Counted from the first letter of the stretch, positions 18,794 to 28,068 are shown. The stretch is 64,000 bases of DNA from an uncultured Polaribacter sp. (GCA_943788045.1 CALSOT010000006.1:930001-994000); one strand, 5' to 3'. Notes: a model not told the origin generated them from the letters alone. Program-made: numbers and translations.

Positions 18794-19826
18794 CAATACC
18801 GAAAATAGAAATTAAAAAATAGGTAAAGTTTAGGAGTATAAATTTTATAAAAGTTTTAAAATAATCTTGTTGGTAAAATTCACGCATTGCCAAGAAAAGA
18901 TACAGTAAAAATAAGACGGTGAATACCCATAATGTTGGCGAAAATCCAAAGAGTTTTACTACAAAGTAAATAGCTAAAAGCATAAAAAATACGGTTTGGG
19001 TATGAAAAACAAAAACCAGATGGTCTACGTACGAGTATTTTCTCTTGAAATATAATAATTTTAAAAATAGTGTAAATAGGGGCAAAAATACAAACAATGC
19101 GATGGAACTAGAAGAAAGCAATTTATTCTTGAATTGTTCTTGGCTTTTTCCTTCAGTAATCAGAGAATTAATCACTTTTGCTCTGCTGTATATAAACCGA
19201 TTAAAAAAAGTTTTTTCTTTTTGAAGGCTGTCTAAACTTTCATCTATATTCAGTTTAGGATATTTTTTTTGAAATTTTAGGTACTTATTAATTTCTAGAC
19301 CTTCAAAATCAATTTGATTCTTACTGATCGTCTTTGTCGAATCTTGGGCATTTCTAGCAACTTGATTTACAATTTTTTTTCTTTTTGCAGAATCTAATGG
19401 AATCCAAACGCTTTTAAGTTCTTTGTTCACCGCGTTTTTTAGCGAATCTATATCCACATTTTTCTTTGGAGCATCATTTTCAAATGAAATGATATTCGAT
19501 TCTTTTTGTACAGTGCCGTTTTGAAGTTCTTTAAATTTATCAATGTTTTTAGACATTCCTAAGATTAAAAAGAAAAGTATAGAAACGGTTAAATAAAAGC
19601 GAAAAGGATTTGAGTAGCGATGTCTTTTACCCTGCATATAATCCTTAGAAACTTTACCAGGTTTTATTAAAAGCGGAATTATTGTGTTCCAGAATTTGGC
19701 ATCAAAACTGAAAAAACCATTAAAAATTTCGTGAATAAAACTTTTAAAAGTAATGTTTCCTTTGTTGGCTTGGCCGCACTCTGGGCAGAATTTTTCTTGC
19801 CCACTAAAGGGGTGTCCACAATTCAA
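18759..19826 (-). CDS. DUF3667 zinc-ribbon membrane protein (start codon uncertain)
   Basis: A C-terminal membrane domain with about four hydrophobic segments follows an N-terminal zinc ribbon (CPECGQ) and the DUF3667 hallmark FFSFDAKFWNTIIPLLIKPG, then YMQGKRHRYSNPFRFYLT. Function is unknown. The given start is a TTG at 19826. However, the first half of the zinc ribbon reads Cys-Leu-Asn-Cys, and that TTG encodes the Leu inside it, so the true start should be upstream. The frame stays open for about 35 more codons inside apaG without any ATG; the ATT at 19880 is the only obvious non-canonical candidate. It overlaps or abuts apaG and is probably cotranscribed. Confidence 0.75.
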   Translation of the reverse strand: MNCGHPFSGQEKFCPECGQANKGNITFKSFIHEIFNGFFSFDAKFWNTIIPLLIKPGKVSKDYMQGKRHRYSNPFRFYLTVSILFFLILGMSKNIDKFKELQNGTVQKESNIISFENDAPKKNVDIDSLKNAVNKELKSVWIPLDSAKRKKIVNQVARNAQDSTKTISKNQIDFEGLEINKYLKFQKKYPKLNIDESLDSLQKEKTFFNRFIYSRAKVINSLITEGKSQEQFKNKLLSSSSIALFVFLPLFTLFLKLLYFKRKYSYVDHLVFVFHTQTVFFMLLAIYFVVKLFGFSPTLWVFTVLFLLYLFLAMREFYQQDYFKTFIKFILLNFTYFLISIFGIVIVGLVSFALF

Positions 19827-19870
19827 ACATTCAATATTTTTTACTACGGCTACTTTATTTTTTGATTTTC

Positions 19871-20257
19871 TTAGTTTAATGTCGTTGGGTTTGTTAGTTG
19901 AAAAGTAGGTATGGTTACTTTAAATTGTTCAAAAGTTTTCATGTTAATCATCGTGTAAAAACCTTTCATAGCGCCTATGTTAGATTCTAAAAAGCAGCCA
20001 GAACTATAGGTATACAAATCGTTTGGTTTTAAAGTTGGTGTTTGTCCAACAACACCTGACCCGCTCACAATTTGTAAGGTATTAAGAGAGTCAAAGATCT
20101 TCCAAAGTCGATCGGTTAGTTTTACGGTTTCTAAAGATTTGTTTTCTATGGTAATTGCATATTCAAAAATATGATACGTTTTATAGTTTCTAGAACTTGT
20201 ACCATTGTATTTCGTTTCCACAGAAATTTTTATCCCTTTTGTAATCTGATTGATCAT
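19871..20257 (-). CDS. apaG: ApaG (Co2+/Mg2+ efflux-associated) protein
   Basis: This 128-residue single-domain protein has an FN3-like beta-sandwich. Recognisable blocks are YAITIENKS, VKLTDRLWKI, the glycine-rich GSGVVGQTPTLKPND and YSSGCFLES, ending in a conserved GFYTMI strand. ApaG was linked genetically to Co2+ resistance and Mg2+ efflux in enterobacteria; its biochemical role is unclear. It lies between the T9SS plug gene and the DUF3667 gene on the same strand, with a 38-bp gap upstream. Confidence 0.93.
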   Translation of the reverse strand: MINQITKGIKISVETKYNGTSSRNYKTYHIFEYAITIENKSLETVKLTDRLWKIFDSLNTLQIVSGSGVVGQTPTLKPNDLYTYSSGCFLESNIGAMKGFYTMINMKTFEQFKVTIPTFQLTNPTTLN

Positions 20258-20295
20258 GTAGGGTAAATGTAACTTTTTTGACTATTAATTACAAA

Positions 20296-21510
20296 TTATT
20301 TTAACTGATTAAAAAAACCAGTTCCAATACCAACTACCCGTTCATAGAAACTACCAAAAGGCTTGTAATAAACAATCACAGTGTACTCGTTTTCGGTTTC
20401 ATAAAAAGAGCCATTAATGTCATGGGTGTTTACACTTCCATCAGACTGTTGCGTAGCAAATGTATAATTGTAAAACCCTTGTTTTAGTCGAATATTTAAC
20501 TTGTAGCTTTTTTCTTTGGCATCATATTGCATTTTGTTTTCATTTGTAATATTAAAATCATTAAAAGCTCCATAAACAAAAACTTCTTTATCTAGAAAAG
20601 GTTCGTCAGTAAGAAGTGAAAAATGCATCATGGCGTAATCTGCTTCGGTTTTAGAATCGTTGGCCTCTAGAGTTCTAATAACAAATTGCCCATTAATATC
20701 TGGGTTGTAAGTGTATTTTTTTGCCTCCTTATAGGTGTAAGGGTATACATAATGATGAAAGATGTCTTTTCTTACAACTCTTACCACATTTAAACTACTG
20801 TTTCTAATATACTTATTGTCGAAGTTCAAATATTCATTTCCTCCCCAAAAATTAGTTTTGTTTGTGTAGGTATAAAGTAATTGGTTTGGTTTGAAAAACG
20901 TAGGTTGTAATTCGCTTATCATTTCATTCCAATTCTTATTTTTTAAGACAACTACATTTATTTCTTGACGAGGATTGTTCACTCTAATATTGGGATGGTT
21001 TACAGAAAACTGAATCGTTTGTTGCGTATTTAGTGTTTTGGTATTTCTACTTCTTTCAACGCTTACCCCAATTGTTGTTTTGCTTTCATATAATACAAAA
21101 CGTCTTGTAAAAATAACTTCGTCATCATAGTTTAAAACAGATAAAAGATAGTTGCCACTTTTAGTAATGACGGTATTTATATTAGGAATTTTAACGGAAT
21201 AATGCGTGTAATTTTGAAATGTATTAAATGAATTGTTGACGTCTAAAATAGTGTTTTGGTCAAATCCATCTATAAATTGACTTGAGGATAATCTACTAGA
21301 TTGCCAATCGTGCGTCATGTGCTCAATCTTATATTGATATTCTTTGCTATCAGCATCTAAGTCATCAAAGGATAGTTCTAATTGAGTGCCTAGAGGAACA
21401 ATACTAGAAAAATTATTTTCTTGTAAAGGCCTTAGTTGAATAGATTTTATGTTTTGCGAATTGAGGCTGGTTGCTAGAAATAGAAAAAGGAGAATTAGTT
21501 TTTGAGACAT
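20296..21510 (-). CDS. Type IX secretion system plug protein (formerly DUF5103)
   Basis: This 404-residue protein has a signal peptide (MSQKLILLFLFLATSLNSQ). Its sequence fits the DUF5103 family, now named T9SS plug protein. Typical features are the N-terminal IKSIQLRPL and the central KIEHMTHDWQSS, LDVNNSFNTFQNYTHYS and MHFSLLTDEP blocks. In the solved SprA translocon structure, this protein closes the periplasmic face of the pore. Finding it beside several T9SS cargo genes supports an active system. The three genes plug-apaG-DUF3667 run in one direction with short gaps and are likely an operon. Confidence 0.85.
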   Translation of the reverse strand: MSQKLILLFLFLATSLNSQNIKSIQLRPLQENNFSSIVPLGTQLELSFDDLDADSKEYQYKIEHMTHDWQSSRLSSSQFIDGFDQNTILDVNNSFNTFQNYTHYSVKIPNINTVITKSGNYLLSVLNYDDEVIFTRRFVLYESKTTIGVSVERSRNTKTLNTQQTIQFSVNHPNIRVNNPRQEINVVVLKNKNWNEMISELQPTFFKPNQLLYTYTNKTNFWGGNEYLNFDNKYIRNSSLNVVRVVRKDIFHHYVYPYTYKEAKKYTYNPDINGQFVIRTLEANDSKTEADYAMMHFSLLTDEPFLDKEVFVYGAFNDFNITNENKMQYDAKEKSYKLNIRLKQGFYNYTFATQQSDGSVNTHDINGSFYETENEYTVIVYYKPFGSFYERVVGIGTGFFNQLK

Positions 21511-21883
21511 GTTTCAGTTTTGTGCTTTGTAAAAATACTACTTTTTAACATGTAACAGAATGTGCAAATACCGTTCCTTTTTTATGACTTTTAAAAAGAG
21601 GTAAATAGGATGTCGTTTTAAATACAAGTATGAGGGTTATTGTGTTTTAAAGGATGTTGTTTTTTTACTTATATTTTGAATTACATTACTTATGATTTTT
21701 ACAACGTAAATACTTTTTGTTAAACAAAATAGGTGGGTTGAGTATTATCATTTCAGCAATTATTTAGAACTGTTATAAATAATCAATTTTAGCTAAGATA
21801 AAAGTTAAAATATATCAGTGATATTTGCCAAAATCCCTAAATTTGCATGATTTTTTAAGATAACTAACAATTCCCAATTTACT
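21511..21883. promoter_or_regulatory. Intergenic region upstream of nqr operon with a -7-like box
   Basis: These 373 bp separate the divergent plug and nqrA genes and hold no open frame. TAAATTTG at 21838-21845 matches TAnnTTTG and lies 38 bp before the nqrA ATG. No TTG at suitable spacing is clear. The rest is AT-rich with nothing I can name. Confidence 0.45.
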
Positions 21884-23233
21884 ATGTCAAAAGACATTCG
21901 TATTAAAAAAGGCTTAGACATTAAGCTTGTTGGCGCTGCAGAAAAAACAACTAAAGAAATTTCTTTAAGTAAAGTTTATGCAGTTAAGCCAGAAGAATTT
22001 CACGGAATTACGACCAAACTTATCGCAAAAGAAGGCACAGAAGTAAAAGCAGGAGAAACACTTTTTTATTCAAAAAGTGATGAACGCATTTTATTTTCAA
22101 GCCCGGTTTCTGGTAAAGTTGTAGAGGTAGTTCGTGGAGCAAGAAGAAAAGTATTAGCAATAAAAATTGCGGCAGATACAGCACAAGAACATAAAGATTT
22201 TGGCACTAAAGATGCGGCAAAAATGTCTGCGGAAGAAGTGAAGACTCATTTGTTTACCTCAGGTTGTTGGCCATTTGTAAAACAGCGTCCTTACGATGTT
22301 ATTGCAAATCCAAACCAAGCACCAAAAGCAATTTTTGTTTCTGCATACGCAAGTGCACCACTAGCGGCAGATTTAGATTTTACTTTAGCGGGTAAAGAAG
22401 CAGAATTACAAGCTGCAATCACGGCAATCTCTAAACTTACTGAAGGTAAAGTTCACGTTTCTGTAGGAGCAAAGTCTAATTCTCCTTTGGCAAATTTAAA
22501 CGATGCAGAAATTCATAGAGTTTCAGGACCACATCCCTCGGGGAATGTAAGTACTCAAATAGCAAACATAGATCCTATTAACAAAGGAGAGGTTGTTTGG
22601 GTGATTACGCCACAAGATTTAGTCATTATCGGAGAGTTGTTTTTAACAGGTAAGTACAATGCCAAAAGAACAATTGCTTTAACAGGTTCTAAGTTTAGCA
22701 AACCACAATATGTAACTGCAATTGCAGGAGCAAGTATTGCAGATATTGTTGCTGATAATTTAGAAAATGATAATACAAGAATCATTAGTGGTAATGTTTT
22801 ATCAGGAACGCATGTTAAAGAAGATGGTTTTATAGGGTACTACGATAACCAAATAACTGCAATTCCAGAAGGAGATGATTATGAGTTTTTTGGATGGAAT
22901 AAACCAATTTTCAATAAAATTTCAGCTTCGAGAGCATTGACTTTTTCTTGGTTAACACCAAATAAAAAATACGATTTAAACACCAATACAAACGGTGAAC
23001 ATAGAGCATTTGTTGTAACAGGTGCTTTTGAACAAGTATTTCCTTTAGATATTTATCCAATGCAATTGTTAAAAGCATTTATGTATAAAGATTTAGATGA
23101 AATGGAAGCTTTAGGAGCTTATGAAGTAGCTCCAGAAGATTTTGCACTAACAGAATTTATTTGTGTGTCTAAGCAACCTCATCAGAAGGTTGTTAGAGAA
23201 GGTTTAGATTTAATGAGAGAAGAATTAGGATAA
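21884..23233 (+). CDS. nqrA: Na+-translocating NADH:quinone reductase subunit A
   Basis: This 449-residue subunit opens the nqrABCDEF operon. It shows IRIKKGLDIKLVGAAE at the start, SSPVSGKVVEVVRGARRKV in the barrel-sandwich domain, FTSGCWPFVKQRPYD and the Rnf/Nqr SLBB-like C-terminal part. NqrA is the soluble cytoplasmic subunit carrying the quinone-proximal site of the complex, which couples NADH oxidation to sodium export. Length and motif order are normal. It lies 4 bp from nqrB. Confidence 0.97.
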   Translation: MSKDIRIKKGLDIKLVGAAEKTTKEISLSKVYAVKPEEFHGITTKLIAKEGTEVKAGETLFYSKSDERILFSSPVSGKVVEVVRGARRKVLAIKIAADTAQEHKDFGTKDAAKMSAEEVKTHLFTSGCWPFVKQRPYDVIANPNQAPKAIFVSAYASAPLAADLDFTLAGKEAELQAAITAISKLTEGKVHVSVGAKSNSPLANLNDAEIHRVSGPHPSGNVSTQIANIDPINKGEVVWVITPQDLVIIGELFLTGKYNAKRTIALTGSKFSKPQYVTAIAGASIADIVADNLENDNTRIISGNVLSGTHVKEDGFIGYYDNQITAIPEGDDYEFFGWNKPIFNKISASRALTFSWLTPNKKYDLNTNTNGEHRAFVVTGAFEQVFPLDIYPMQLLKAFMYKDLDEMEALGAYEVAPEDFALTEFICVSKQPHQKVVREGLDLMREELG

Positions 23234-23237
23234 GGTT

Positions 23238-24440
23238 ATGGGCTTAAAACAAAACTTACATAATTTAAAAGAGAAATATAGAGGAACTAAAATGGCACCT
23301 GCATTTAATGCAATCCATACCTTTTTATATTTACCAAATGAGGTAACTCACGCAGGAACTCATATTAAAGGAGCAGACGATTTAAAGCGTACAATGAATA
23401 TTGTAATAATGGCTTTAATTCCTTGCTTAATTTTTGGAATGTTCAATGCAGGTTATCAACATTACGCAGCAATAGATGGTTCTTTAAGAACAGATGTTTT
23501 AGCAAACTTTTTTACGTTTGATAACCTTTGGATCGGAATCATTAAAGTATTGCCACTAGTAATCGTTTCTTATGCAGTGGGTCTTATCGTCGAATTTATT
23601 TTCGCAGTTATCAAAGGGCACGAAGTAGAAGAAGGATATTTAGTAACAGGTATGTTAGTTCCATTAATTGTTCCTGTTGATACTCCGTTATGGATGTTAG
23701 CAGTAGCAGTAATTTTTGGAGTTGTTATTGGGAAAGAAGTTTTTGGAGGAACAGGAATGAATATTTTAAATCCTGCATTAACAATTAGAGCATTTTTATT
23801 CTTTGCATATCCAACATGGATGTCTGGAGATAAAGTTTGGGTGCACGATGCCGTAAATAGAGTAGGAACAGCAGATGCAATTTCTGGTGAAACGATTCTA
23901 GGTAGTTATGCTCAAAATCAGGAAGTGATTTATTCTAATTGGGATAAGTTTATGGGTTTCATACCAGGTTCGGTAGGAGAAACATCAACACTATTAATCC
24001 TTTTAGGAGCAGCATTCTTAATCTTTACAAAAATTGGAAGTTGGAGAATTATTCTCTCTACTTTTATAGGAGCCGCAGTGATGGGAATGATTTTTAATTA
24101 TGGAATTATAGATACAGGAGTTATTTCTGAATCTAGTAAATTCTATGGTTTAATGAATACTGATTGGTGGGAACACTTAATGATTGGTGGTTTGGCATTC
24201 GGAGCAGTTTATATGGCTACAGATCCTGTAACAGCATCTCAAACAAATAAAGGAAAATGGATTTATGGTTTCTTAATTGGTTTTATTTCAATTATGATTC
24301 GTGTATTCAATCCAGCATATCCAGAAGGTGTATTTTTAGCAATTCTGTTAATGAACGTTTTTGCTCCAACCATAGACCATTATGTTGTGCAAGGAAACGT
24401 AAAGAAAAGATTAAAACGTACTAAAGTTAAAGTTGCCTAA
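23238..24440 (+). CDS. nqrB: Na+-translocating NADH:quinone reductase subunit B
   Basis: This 400-residue polytopic membrane subunit has about ten hydrophobic helices. The flavinylation region is PGSVGETST near residue 245, where a threonine carries covalent FMN, and riboflavin binding is expected within the membrane part. ATDPVTASQTNKGKWIYG is another family block. It begins 4 bp after nqrA and ends 2 bp before nqrC. The ApbE flavin transferase needed to load FMN is not in the window. Confidence 0.97.
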   Translation: MGLKQNLHNLKEKYRGTKMAPAFNAIHTFLYLPNEVTHAGTHIKGADDLKRTMNIVIMALIPCLIFGMFNAGYQHYAAIDGSLRTDVLANFFTFDNLWIGIIKVLPLVIVSYAVGLIVEFIFAVIKGHEVEEGYLVTGMLVPLIVPVDTPLWMLAVAVIFGVVIGKEVFGGTGMNILNPALTIRAFLFFAYPTWMSGDKVWVHDAVNRVGTADAISGETILGSYAQNQEVIYSNWDKFMGFIPGSVGETSTLLILLGAAFLIFTKIGSWRIILSTFIGAAVMGMIFNYGIIDTGVISESSKFYGLMNTDWWEHLMIGGLAFGAVYMATDPVTASQTNKGKWIYGFLIGFISIMIRVFNPAYPEGVFLAILLMNVFAPTIDHYVVQGNVKKRLKRTKVKVA

Positions 24441-24442
24441 TT

Positions 24443-25189
24443 ATGAGTAAGAAAACAGATAGTAATAGTTATACAATGATTTTCGCCGTAATTATGGTGT
24501 TACTTGTTGGTTCTGTATTGGCATTCTTTGCATCGTCTTTAAAACCAAATATTGACGAAAACAAGAGAATAGAAAAGCAGCAAAACATCCTTTATGCCAT
24601 GGGCGTAAATGAAAATGATGAATCGAGTGCAAACTTTGTTTCTACAGATATTGCAGGAGATGAATTTGTAAAATATATCAAAAAACAGATTATTATTCAA
24701 GGTGATAAAATTACTGAAGATAATGAAGCGTATTTAATTGATGTAAAAAAACAACAAGCAAATGCTAAGGCAGGTAAAGAAAGAAAATTACCTTTATTTG
24801 TTGGTGAAAAAGATGGTCAAACATTTTATGTTGCACCAATTAGAGGAAAAGGTCTTTGGGATGCGATTTGGGGTTATGTAGCAATGGATCAAGATATGAT
24901 TGTTCAAGGAGCTTACTTTGATCACAAAGGAGAAACGCCTGGTTTAGGAGCAAATATTAAACAACGTTTCTTTATGGATGATTTTTCTGGAGAACACTTA
25001 ATGTCTGATGCTGGAGATTTTAAAGGAATTACAGTTGCTAAAGGGAATAACGACCCAAAGAACGACGACAAAACAGATTATGAAGTAGATGCAATTGCGG
25101 GTGCAACAATTACCGGCGATGGAGTTTCTGCAATGATAAAATCTGATTTAAAATTATATGTACCTTATTTTAAATCATTAAAAAAATAA
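24443..25189 (+). CDS. nqrC: Na+-translocating NADH:quinone reductase subunit C
   Basis: This 248-residue subunit has one N-terminal membrane helix and a periplasmic FMN-binding domain. The covalent FMN site is the AGATIT motif near residue 220, just before the C-terminus, the usual (S/A)GAT-x-T form recognised by ApbE. GLWDAIWGYVAMD and ETPGLGANI are conserved FMN-domain segments. It begins 2 bp after nqrB. Confidence 0.97.
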   Translation: MSKKTDSNSYTMIFAVIMVLLVGSVLAFFASSLKPNIDENKRIEKQQNILYAMGVNENDESSANFVSTDIAGDEFVKYIKKQIIIQGDKITEDNEAYLIDVKKQQANAKAGKERKLPLFVGEKDGQTFYVAPIRGKGLWDAIWGYVAMDQDMIVQGAYFDHKGETPGLGANIKQRFFMDDFSGEHLMSDAGDFKGITVAKGNNDPKNDDKTDYEVDAIAGATITGDGVSAMIKSDLKLYVPYFKSLKK

Positions 25190-25192
25190 TAT

Positions 25193-25840
25193 ATGGGACT
25201 TTTATCAAAAAAAGACGCAGCATTACTTACAGACCCATTAGCGGATAATAACCCAATTACAATTCAAGTATTAGGTATTTGTTCTGCTTTAGCAATTACA
25301 GCAGAGTTAAAAGCCTCAATTGTAATGGCAGTTTCGGTAATGTTTGTATTAGGATTAGGTAATGTAGTAATCTCGTTAATGAGAAATATTATACCATCAA
25401 AAATTAGAATTATTGTACAACTAATCGTAGTTGCTACTTTAGTAATTATTGTTGATTTGGTGCTAAAAGCATTCGCATACGAACTAAGTAAAACACTTTC
25501 TGTTTTTGTAGGATTAATTATTACGAACTGTATTATTATGGGACGTTTCGAGGCTTTTGCTTTAGGAAACAAACCATGGAGATCTTTCCTAGACGGAATT
25601 GGAAACGCAGTGGGTTATGGTGTAATTCTAATAGCTGTAGGTTTCTTTAGAGAGTTATTAGGTTCTGGTACTTTGTTAGGATTCAAAGTTTTAGGAGATC
25701 CTATAGAAAAAACAGGATTGTATGCAATCGGATATGAAAACAACGGATTTATGTTATTATCACCAATGGCATTAATCGTAGTGGGTATTATTATTTGGAT
25801 ACAACGTAGTAGAAACACATCATTAATAGAAGAAAACTAA
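25193..25840 (+). CDS. nqrD: Na+-translocating NADH:quinone reductase subunit D
   Basis: This 215-residue membrane subunit is homologous to RnfE, with six hydrophobic helices. Conserved segments are DNNPITIQVLGICSALAIT, IVDLVLKAF and GLIITNCIIMGRFEAFAL, the last holding the cysteine that coordinates the intramembrane iron centre shared with NqrE. The start is 3 bp after nqrC. It is followed by an unusual 79-bp repeat-bearing gap before nqrE. Confidence 0.97.
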   Translation: MGLLSKKDAALLTDPLADNNPITIQVLGICSALAITAELKASIVMAVSVMFVLGLGNVVISLMRNIIPSKIRIIVQLIVVATLVIIVDLVLKAFAYELSKTLSVFVGLIITNCIIMGRFEAFALGNKPWRSFLDGIGNAVGYGVILIAVGFFRELLGSGTLLGFKVLGDPIEKTGLYAIGYENNGFMLLSPMALIVVGIIIWIQRSRNTSLIEEN

Positions 25841-25845
25841 CATTA

Positions 25846-25903
25846 GTTTGCAGTAGCAGTTTACGTTTGCAGTGAAATGCAAATCGAACACTGAAACTGA
25901 AAA
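25846..25903. repeat. Nested small repeats between nqrD and nqrE
   Basis: GTTTGCAGT occurs twice (25846-25854 and 25865-25873). Nested inverted pairs follow: TTTGCA/TGCAAA (25866-25871 / 25878-25883), CAGTG/CACTG (25870-25874 / 25889-25893) and CAGTTT/AAACTG (25857-25862 / 25894-25899). The element lies in the only sizeable gap of the nqr operon and can fold. It resembles CAGTTT-rich palindromic intergenic repeats I recall from other Flavobacteriia, which is a memory-based comparison. Confidence 0.6.
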
Positions 25904-25919
25904 TTAAATACTAAGAAAT

Positions 25920-26642
25920 ATGGAACATTTAGAATTATTTTTCAAATCGATATTTATAGACAACATGGTTTTCGCAACCTTTTTAGGGATGTGTTCTTAC
26001 CTAGCTGTATCTAAAAAAGTAGCAACTGCTGTTGGTTTAGGAGCTGCTGTAATCTTTGTATTGGCAGTAACTGTACCTTTAAACTGGTTGTTAGATCAAT
26101 ATATATTAAAAGAAGGTGCATTAGTTTGGTTAGGTCCAGAATATGCGGAGTATGATTTAAGTTTCTTATCATTTATCATGTTTATTGCAACCATTGCAAC
26201 CATGGTGCAATTGGTAGAAATTATTGTTGAGAAGTTTTCACCTTCATTATACAATTCATTGGGTATTTTCTTACCGTTAATTGCAGTAAACTGTGCCATT
26301 TTAGGTGGAAGTTTATTTATGCAATCTCGTGAAATTCCTACCTTAGGATTATCTGTAACTTATGGTATAGGTTCTGGAATTGGGTGGTTTTTAGCAATTT
26401 TAGCAATTGCAGCAATTCGTGAGAAAATTAGATATTCAAGTGTTCCGCCTGCATTAAGAGGCTTAGGAATTACGTTTATCATAACAGGTTTAATGGCAAT
26501 TGGTTTTATGAGTTTTGGTGGTATGTTAACCGGTGGTGATGAAACCAAGGAAGAGAAGCCAAAAGTAGAAGCGAAGGTTATTAAAGAAGATCTTAAAAAA
26601 GAAGCTAAAGAAATTGTAGCTGAAAACACAAATATAAACTAG
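25920..26642 (+). CDS. nqrE: Na+-translocating NADH:quinone reductase subunit E
   Basis: This 240-residue membrane subunit is homologous to NqrD and inserted in the opposite topology, with six hydrophobic helices. The motifs are [20 protein letters not shown] at the start and [13 protein letters not shown], which holds the second iron-centre cysteine. The C-terminus is longer than in Vibrio NqrE (about 198 residues): a Lys/Glu-rich charged tail of about 40 residues follows [10 protein letters not shown]. The tail's role is unknown. It sits 7 bp before nqrF. Confidence 0.97.
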   Translation: MEHLELFFKSIFIDNMVFATFLGMCSYLAVSKKVATAVGLGAAVIFVLAVTVPLNWLLDQYILKEGALVWLGPEYAEYDLSFLSFIMFIATIATMVQLVEIIVEKFSPSLYNSLGIFLPLIAVNCAILGGSLFMQSREIPTLGLSVTYGIGSGIGWFLAILAIAAIREKIRYSSVPPALRGLGITFIITGLMAIGFMSFGGMLTGGDETKEEKPKVEAKVIKEDLKKEAKEIVAENTNIN

Positions 26643-26649
26643 AACAAGA

Positions 26650-27960
26650 ATGATATTAGCAGCAGGTACAACCGGAACCATAATTGCAACAGTCGCAGCT
26701 TTTTTACTAGTAACACTAATATTAGTAACATTATTATTATTTGTAAAGCAAAAACTATCTCCATCGGGTCCAGTTACAATTACAATTAACGGAGAAAAGA
26801 AAATAGAAGTGCCTTCAGGTAGTACACTTTTAACAACCCTAGGTGCAGAAAAAATATTCTTACCATCTGCTTGTGGTGGTGGTGGATCTTGTGTGCAATG
26901 TGAGTGTCATGTTAATGAAGGTGGAGGAGAAGCTTTACCTACAGAAACCCCTCACTTTACGCGTAAAGAATTAAAACACGGTATTCGTTTAGCTTGTCAG
27001 GTTAAAGTAAAGCAAGACATGGATATTTCTATTCCAGAAGAAATTTTTGGTATTAAGAAATGGGATGCAACCGTTGTTAGAAATTATAATGTAGCTTCAT
27101 TTATCAAGGAATTTGTAGTTGAAATTCCAGAAGATATGGGGTACAAAGCAGGTGGATATATCCAAATTGAAATTCCTCCTTGTGAAGTTAATTTTGCTGA
27201 CATGGATATTACAGCACATCCAGAAGAGCACGAAACACCAGAAAAATTTGAAGCAGAATGGAATAAGTTTAAGCTTAGACCATTGGTAATGAAGAATACA
27301 GAAACTGTGGAAAGAGCCTATTCTATGGCTTCTTACCCAGCTGAAGGAAGAGAGATTATGTTAAATGTACGTATTGCTACACCTCCTTTTGATAGAGCCA
27401 AAGGCGGATGGATGGATGTAAATCCTGGAGTAGCATCTTCCTATATATTTAACTTAAAGAAAGGTGATAAATGTGTAATTTCAGGACCTTATGGAGAATT
27501 CTTCATTAATGAATCTGATTCAGAAATGTTATACGTAGGTGGTGGAGCAGGTATGGCGCCAATGCGTTCTCACTTGTATCATTTATTCAGAACTTTAAAA
27601 ACAGGTAGAAAAGTAACTTATTGGTATGGAGGACGTTCTAAAGCAGAATTGTTTTATATTGAACACTTTAGAGCATTAGAAAAAGATTTTCCAAACTTTA
27701 AATTCTTTATCGCATTGTCTGATCCTTTAGAGGCAGATAATTGGAAAAAGAAAACAGATATTAATGATGAAGCCGGAGATGGGTTTGTAGGGTTTATTCA
27801 CAATTGTGTAATCGAGAACTACTTAAATCATCATGAATCACCAGAAGATTTAGAATTGTATTTCTGTGGACCTCCATTAATGAACAATGCAGTTCAAAAA
27901 ATGGGAGAAGATTTTGGTCTTGCAGATGAAAACATTCGTTTTGATGACTTTGGAGGATAA
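26650..27960 (+). CDS. nqrF: Na+-translocating NADH:quinone reductase subunit F
   Basis: This 436-residue subunit takes electrons from NADH. An N-terminal membrane helix (about 10-32) is followed by a 2Fe-2S ferredoxin domain with Cys75, Cys81, Cys84 and Cys116. A ferredoxin-reductase-like FAD domain follows (RAYSMASYP) and then an NADH-binding domain (VGGGAGMAPMRSH, WYGGRSKAELF, YFCGPPLMN). Every cofactor ligand is present. It ends the operon ahead of a terminator. Confidence 0.98.
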   Translation: MILAAGTTGTIIATVAAFLLVTLILVTLLLFVKQKLSPSGPVTITINGEKKIEVPSGSTLLTTLGAEKIFLPSACGGGGSCVQCECHVNEGGGEALPTETPHFTRKELKHGIRLACQVKVKQDMDISIPEEIFGIKKWDATVVRNYNVASFIKEFVVEIPEDMGYKAGGYIQIEIPPCEVNFADMDITAHPEEHETPEKFEAEWNKFKLRPLVMKNTETVERAYSMASYPAEGREIMLNVRIATPPFDRAKGGWMDVNPGVASSYIFNLKKGDKCVISGPYGEFFINESDSEMLYVGGGAGMAPMRSHLYHLFRTLKTGRKVTYWYGGRSKAELFYIEHFRALEKDFPNFKFFIALSDPLEADNWKKKTDINDEAGDGFVGFIHNCVIENYLNHHESPEDLELYFCGPPLMNNAVQKMGEDFGLADENIRFDDFGG

Positions 27961-27980
27961 TCTTCAAATTACAAGAATAT

Positions 27981-28014
27981 TAAAAAACCGATTCAGAAAT
28001 GTATCGGTTTTTTT
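27981..28014 (+). terminator. Terminator of the nqr operon
   Basis: AAAAAACCGAT (27982-27992) pairs with ATCGGTTTTTT (from 28003), with a 10-nt loop and a T run. It lies 21 bp after the nqrF stop. Confidence 0.88.
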
Positions 28015-28068
28015 ATTGTGCTCATTTTCTTATATTTTTAATAGCTTCGTAAAAACTAAAATACATTT

